A stretch of 5,802 nucleotides of DNA, from assembly GCA_003135495.1 (NCBI GenBank), contig PLBX01000154.1:1-5802 (forward strand). Reading direction: 5' to 3'. This stretch comes from Acidobacteriaceae bacterium. GTDB lineage: Bacteria > Acidobacteriota > Terriglobia > Terriglobales > Acidobacteriaceae. The notes below the pieces were generated by a model, which did no database searches, had not been told where the DNA came from, and worked only from the letters and a program-made list of their open reading frames with translations. Below, one piece after another: positions 4,683-5,802 of the stretch (positions are counted from its first letter, which is position 1; every line of letters starts with the position of its first letter). A program made the translations under genes and the position numbers.

Positions 4683-5721
4683 AACTTTTCTTGTGAAGGC
4701 TTTCAAGGGAATCGTTATAGGGGGCGCGAGCTATACCTCGTTCGGTAATAATGGCGGTTACGTATTTCGCCGGGGTCACGTCGAATGCGGGATTTTCGAT
4801 TCCTACTCCGTCCGGAGTCATCTGCTTACCGCCGATGTGCGTTACTTCCCTCTTATTGCGCTGTTCGATGGGAATCTTGCTGCCATCGGAGGCCTGCAAA
4901 TCGATCGTCGACATCGGCGCCGCCACGTAGAACGGAATATTATTTTCTTTCGCCAAAACTGCAACCGTATAAGTTCCAACTTTGTTAGCCACGTCTCCGT
5001 TGGCGGCAATGCGATCGGCTCCCACAACGATCGCGCCGATTTTTCCTTTCTGCATCATCACTCCCGCCATGTTGTCGGAGATGACTGTCGTGGGAATGCC
5101 GTCTTTCATCAGCTCCCATGCGGTTAGGCGCGAGCCTTGCAGAAAAGGACGCGTTTCGTCCGCATAAACGTGTATCTTTTTGCCCGCTTCCACGGCGGCG
5201 CGGATTACTCCGAGCGCGGTGCCGTAACCAGCGGTGGCAAGGGCTCCCGCGTTGCAATGTGTCAGGACGCCTCCGCTTGCGGGCATGAGCGTGGCTCCGT
5301 GACGGCCCATGGCTTGGTTCGCGGCGATGTCTTCGGCGTGCATGCGCTGCGATTCCTCGATCAGCGCTTGCTGAATCTGCGGAATAGTTTTGCTACGCAG
5401 CGATTCAAATTTCTCCGTCATGCGGCGGATCGCCCAGAAAAGATTTACGGCAGTGGGCCGCGTCTGACCCATGTTTTCGCAGATCCCAGCGAATTCCGTT
5501 TGTAGATCGCCGATGTTATCGGCTTTGGATTTCTGAACACCGATGGCAATCCCCATGGCTGCCGCAACGCCGATGGCGGGAGCTCCGCGCACGATCATAT
5601 TCCGGATAGCATCGGCTACCTGCTGGTGCGTGGTACAGGTTACATACACTTCTTCGGTGGGCAGCTTCGTCTGGTCGATGAAGACTACGCCGGATTGGGT
5701 CCATTCGAGAGTTTGAATCAT
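4681..5721 (-). CDS. mtnA: S-methyl-5-thioribose-1-phosphate isomerase
   Basis: This 346-residue enzyme converts methylthioribose 1-phosphate to methylthioribulose 1-phosphate in the methionine salvage pathway, which recycles methylthioadenosine from polyamine or quorum-signal synthesis. It is a full-length member of the eIF2B-related isomerase family. [11 protein letters not shown] (41-51) is the phosphate- and sugar-binding segment. [11 protein letters not shown] (153-163) holds the catalytic Cys156, and [20 protein letters not shown] (232-251) holds the catalytic Asp236. [17 protein letters not shown] (188-204) and [10 protein letters not shown] (265-274) are further family blocks. This Cys/Asp pair separates true MtnA from eIF2B-alpha homologues and from ribose-1,5-bisphosphate isomerase. 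The ATG start gives the usual N-terminus ([18 protein letters not shown]). No Shine-Dalgarno is visible; a heptamer repeat abuts the start instead. No other salvage gene (mtnB, mtnC, mtnP) is in view. Confidence 0.95.
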   Translation of the reverse strand: MIQTLEWTQSGVVFIDQTKLPTEEVYVTCTTHQQVADAIRNMIVRGAPAIGVAAAMGIAIGVQKSKADNIGDLQTEFAGICENMGQTRPTAVNLFWAIRRMTEKFESLRSKTIPQIQQALIEESQRMHAEDIAANQAMGRHGATLMPASGGVLTHCNAGALATAGYGTALGVIRAAVEAGKKIHVYADETRPFLQGSRLTAWELMKDGIPTTVISDNMAGVMMQKGKIGAIVVGADRIAANGDVANKVGTYTVAVLAKENNIPFYVAAPMSTIDLQASDGSKIPIEQRNKREVTHIGGKQMTPDGVGIENPAFDVTPAKYVTAIITERGIARAPYNDSLESLHKKS

Positions 5722-5723
5722 AA

Positions 5724-5765
5724 GTTGGTGGTTCGTCTTTCGCTGTTCGTCATTCGCGATTCTTG
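5724..5765 (-). repeat. Heptamer array directly upstream of mtnA
   Basis: Six consecutive 7-nt units on the plus strand read GTTGGTG, GTTCGTC, TTTCGCT, GTTCGTC, ATTCGCG, ATTCTTG. On the coding (minus) strand this gives CAAGAAT, CGCGAAT, GACGAAC, AGCGAAA, GACGAAC, CACCAAC, ending 2 nt before the mtnA ATG. In another phase the units approximate GAACGAC, the same consensus as the array in front of scoB. The array occupies the place where a ribosome binding site would be expected. Confidence 0.65.
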
Positions 5766-5772
5766 ATGGAGA

Positions 5773-5801
5773 GCCGGGCGTCCCCGCCCGGCAGACGGGC
5801 G
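5773..5801. repeat. GC-rich palindromic element upstream of mtnA
   Basis: GCCGGGCG (5773-5780) pairs with CGCCCGGC (5785-5792) around a 4-nt loop. The right arm's CGCCCG (5785-5790) can instead pair with CGGGCG (5796-5801) around a 5-nt loop. The two hairpins exclude each other. The element runs up to the window edge and is much more GC-rich than its surroundings. It may be a REP-like dispersed palindrome or an upstream leader structure. No T-tract follows on either strand within view. Confidence 0.55.
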
Positions 5802-5802
5802 A

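Noticed and set aside
4693..5505. Open frames on the plus strand and other minus frames within mtnA
   Set aside because: mtnA is full length with its catalytic residues, so these are shadows of its codon bias.
5722..5802. SAM or other methionine-related riboswitch upstream of mtnA
   Set aside because: Only 81 bp are visible and they consist of the heptamer array and a GC palindrome. No conserved riboswitch core is recognisable.

Overview
This window looks like a chromosomal stretch from a free-living bacterium of moderate GC content, most likely an Acidobacteriota member. That assignment is an inference. It rests on the overall feel of the proteins and on spacers full of short, word-like repeats, including one of the CACAGAG type, a style I associate with Acidobacteria and some other environmental phyla. 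No rRNA, tRNA, CRISPR array, transposase, integrase or phage gene is visible, and I see no convincing undescribed multi-gene system. The coding content is ordinary metabolism. The unusual material is in the spacers.

Plus-strand block (1-2953). The 3' end of a class I beta DAHP synthase gene (aroF) is followed by prephenate dehydrogenase (tyrA). These are the first committed step of the shikimate pathway and the tyrosine branch. Next come the two subunits of a 3-oxoacid (succinyl-CoA:acetoacetate) CoA-transferase, scoA and scoB, which activate acetoacetate or related 3-oxoacids. Every spacer in this block holds short-period repeats. The aroF-tyrA spacer has a 7/14-nt tandem. The tyrA-scoA spacer has a 27-bp-arm inverted repeat that begins on the tyrA stop codon. 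The scoA-scoB spacer has a heptamer array folded into a long imperfect hairpin.

Minus-strand block (5721 down to 3019). Read in the direction of transcription this is mtnA (methylthioribose-1-phosphate isomerase, methionine salvage), a two-helix membrane protein of unknown function, an alpha/beta hydrolase of the dienelactone hydrolase family 13 bp downstream of it, and then, after a non-coding gap, a tiny very hydrophobic protein with a GTG start and a strong Shine-Dalgarno. The gap between the hydrolase and the tiny gene (3229-3418) carries a CACAGAG-type repeat, a 12-A tract and a terminator-like hairpin facing scoB. The two blocks converge around 2954-3018.

The main point of interest is that a GAACGAC-like heptamer array lies just upstream of two unrelated genes, scoB and mtnA, in the same orientation relative to the start codon. 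Different 7- or 8+7-nt repeats occupy the other two plus-strand spacers.
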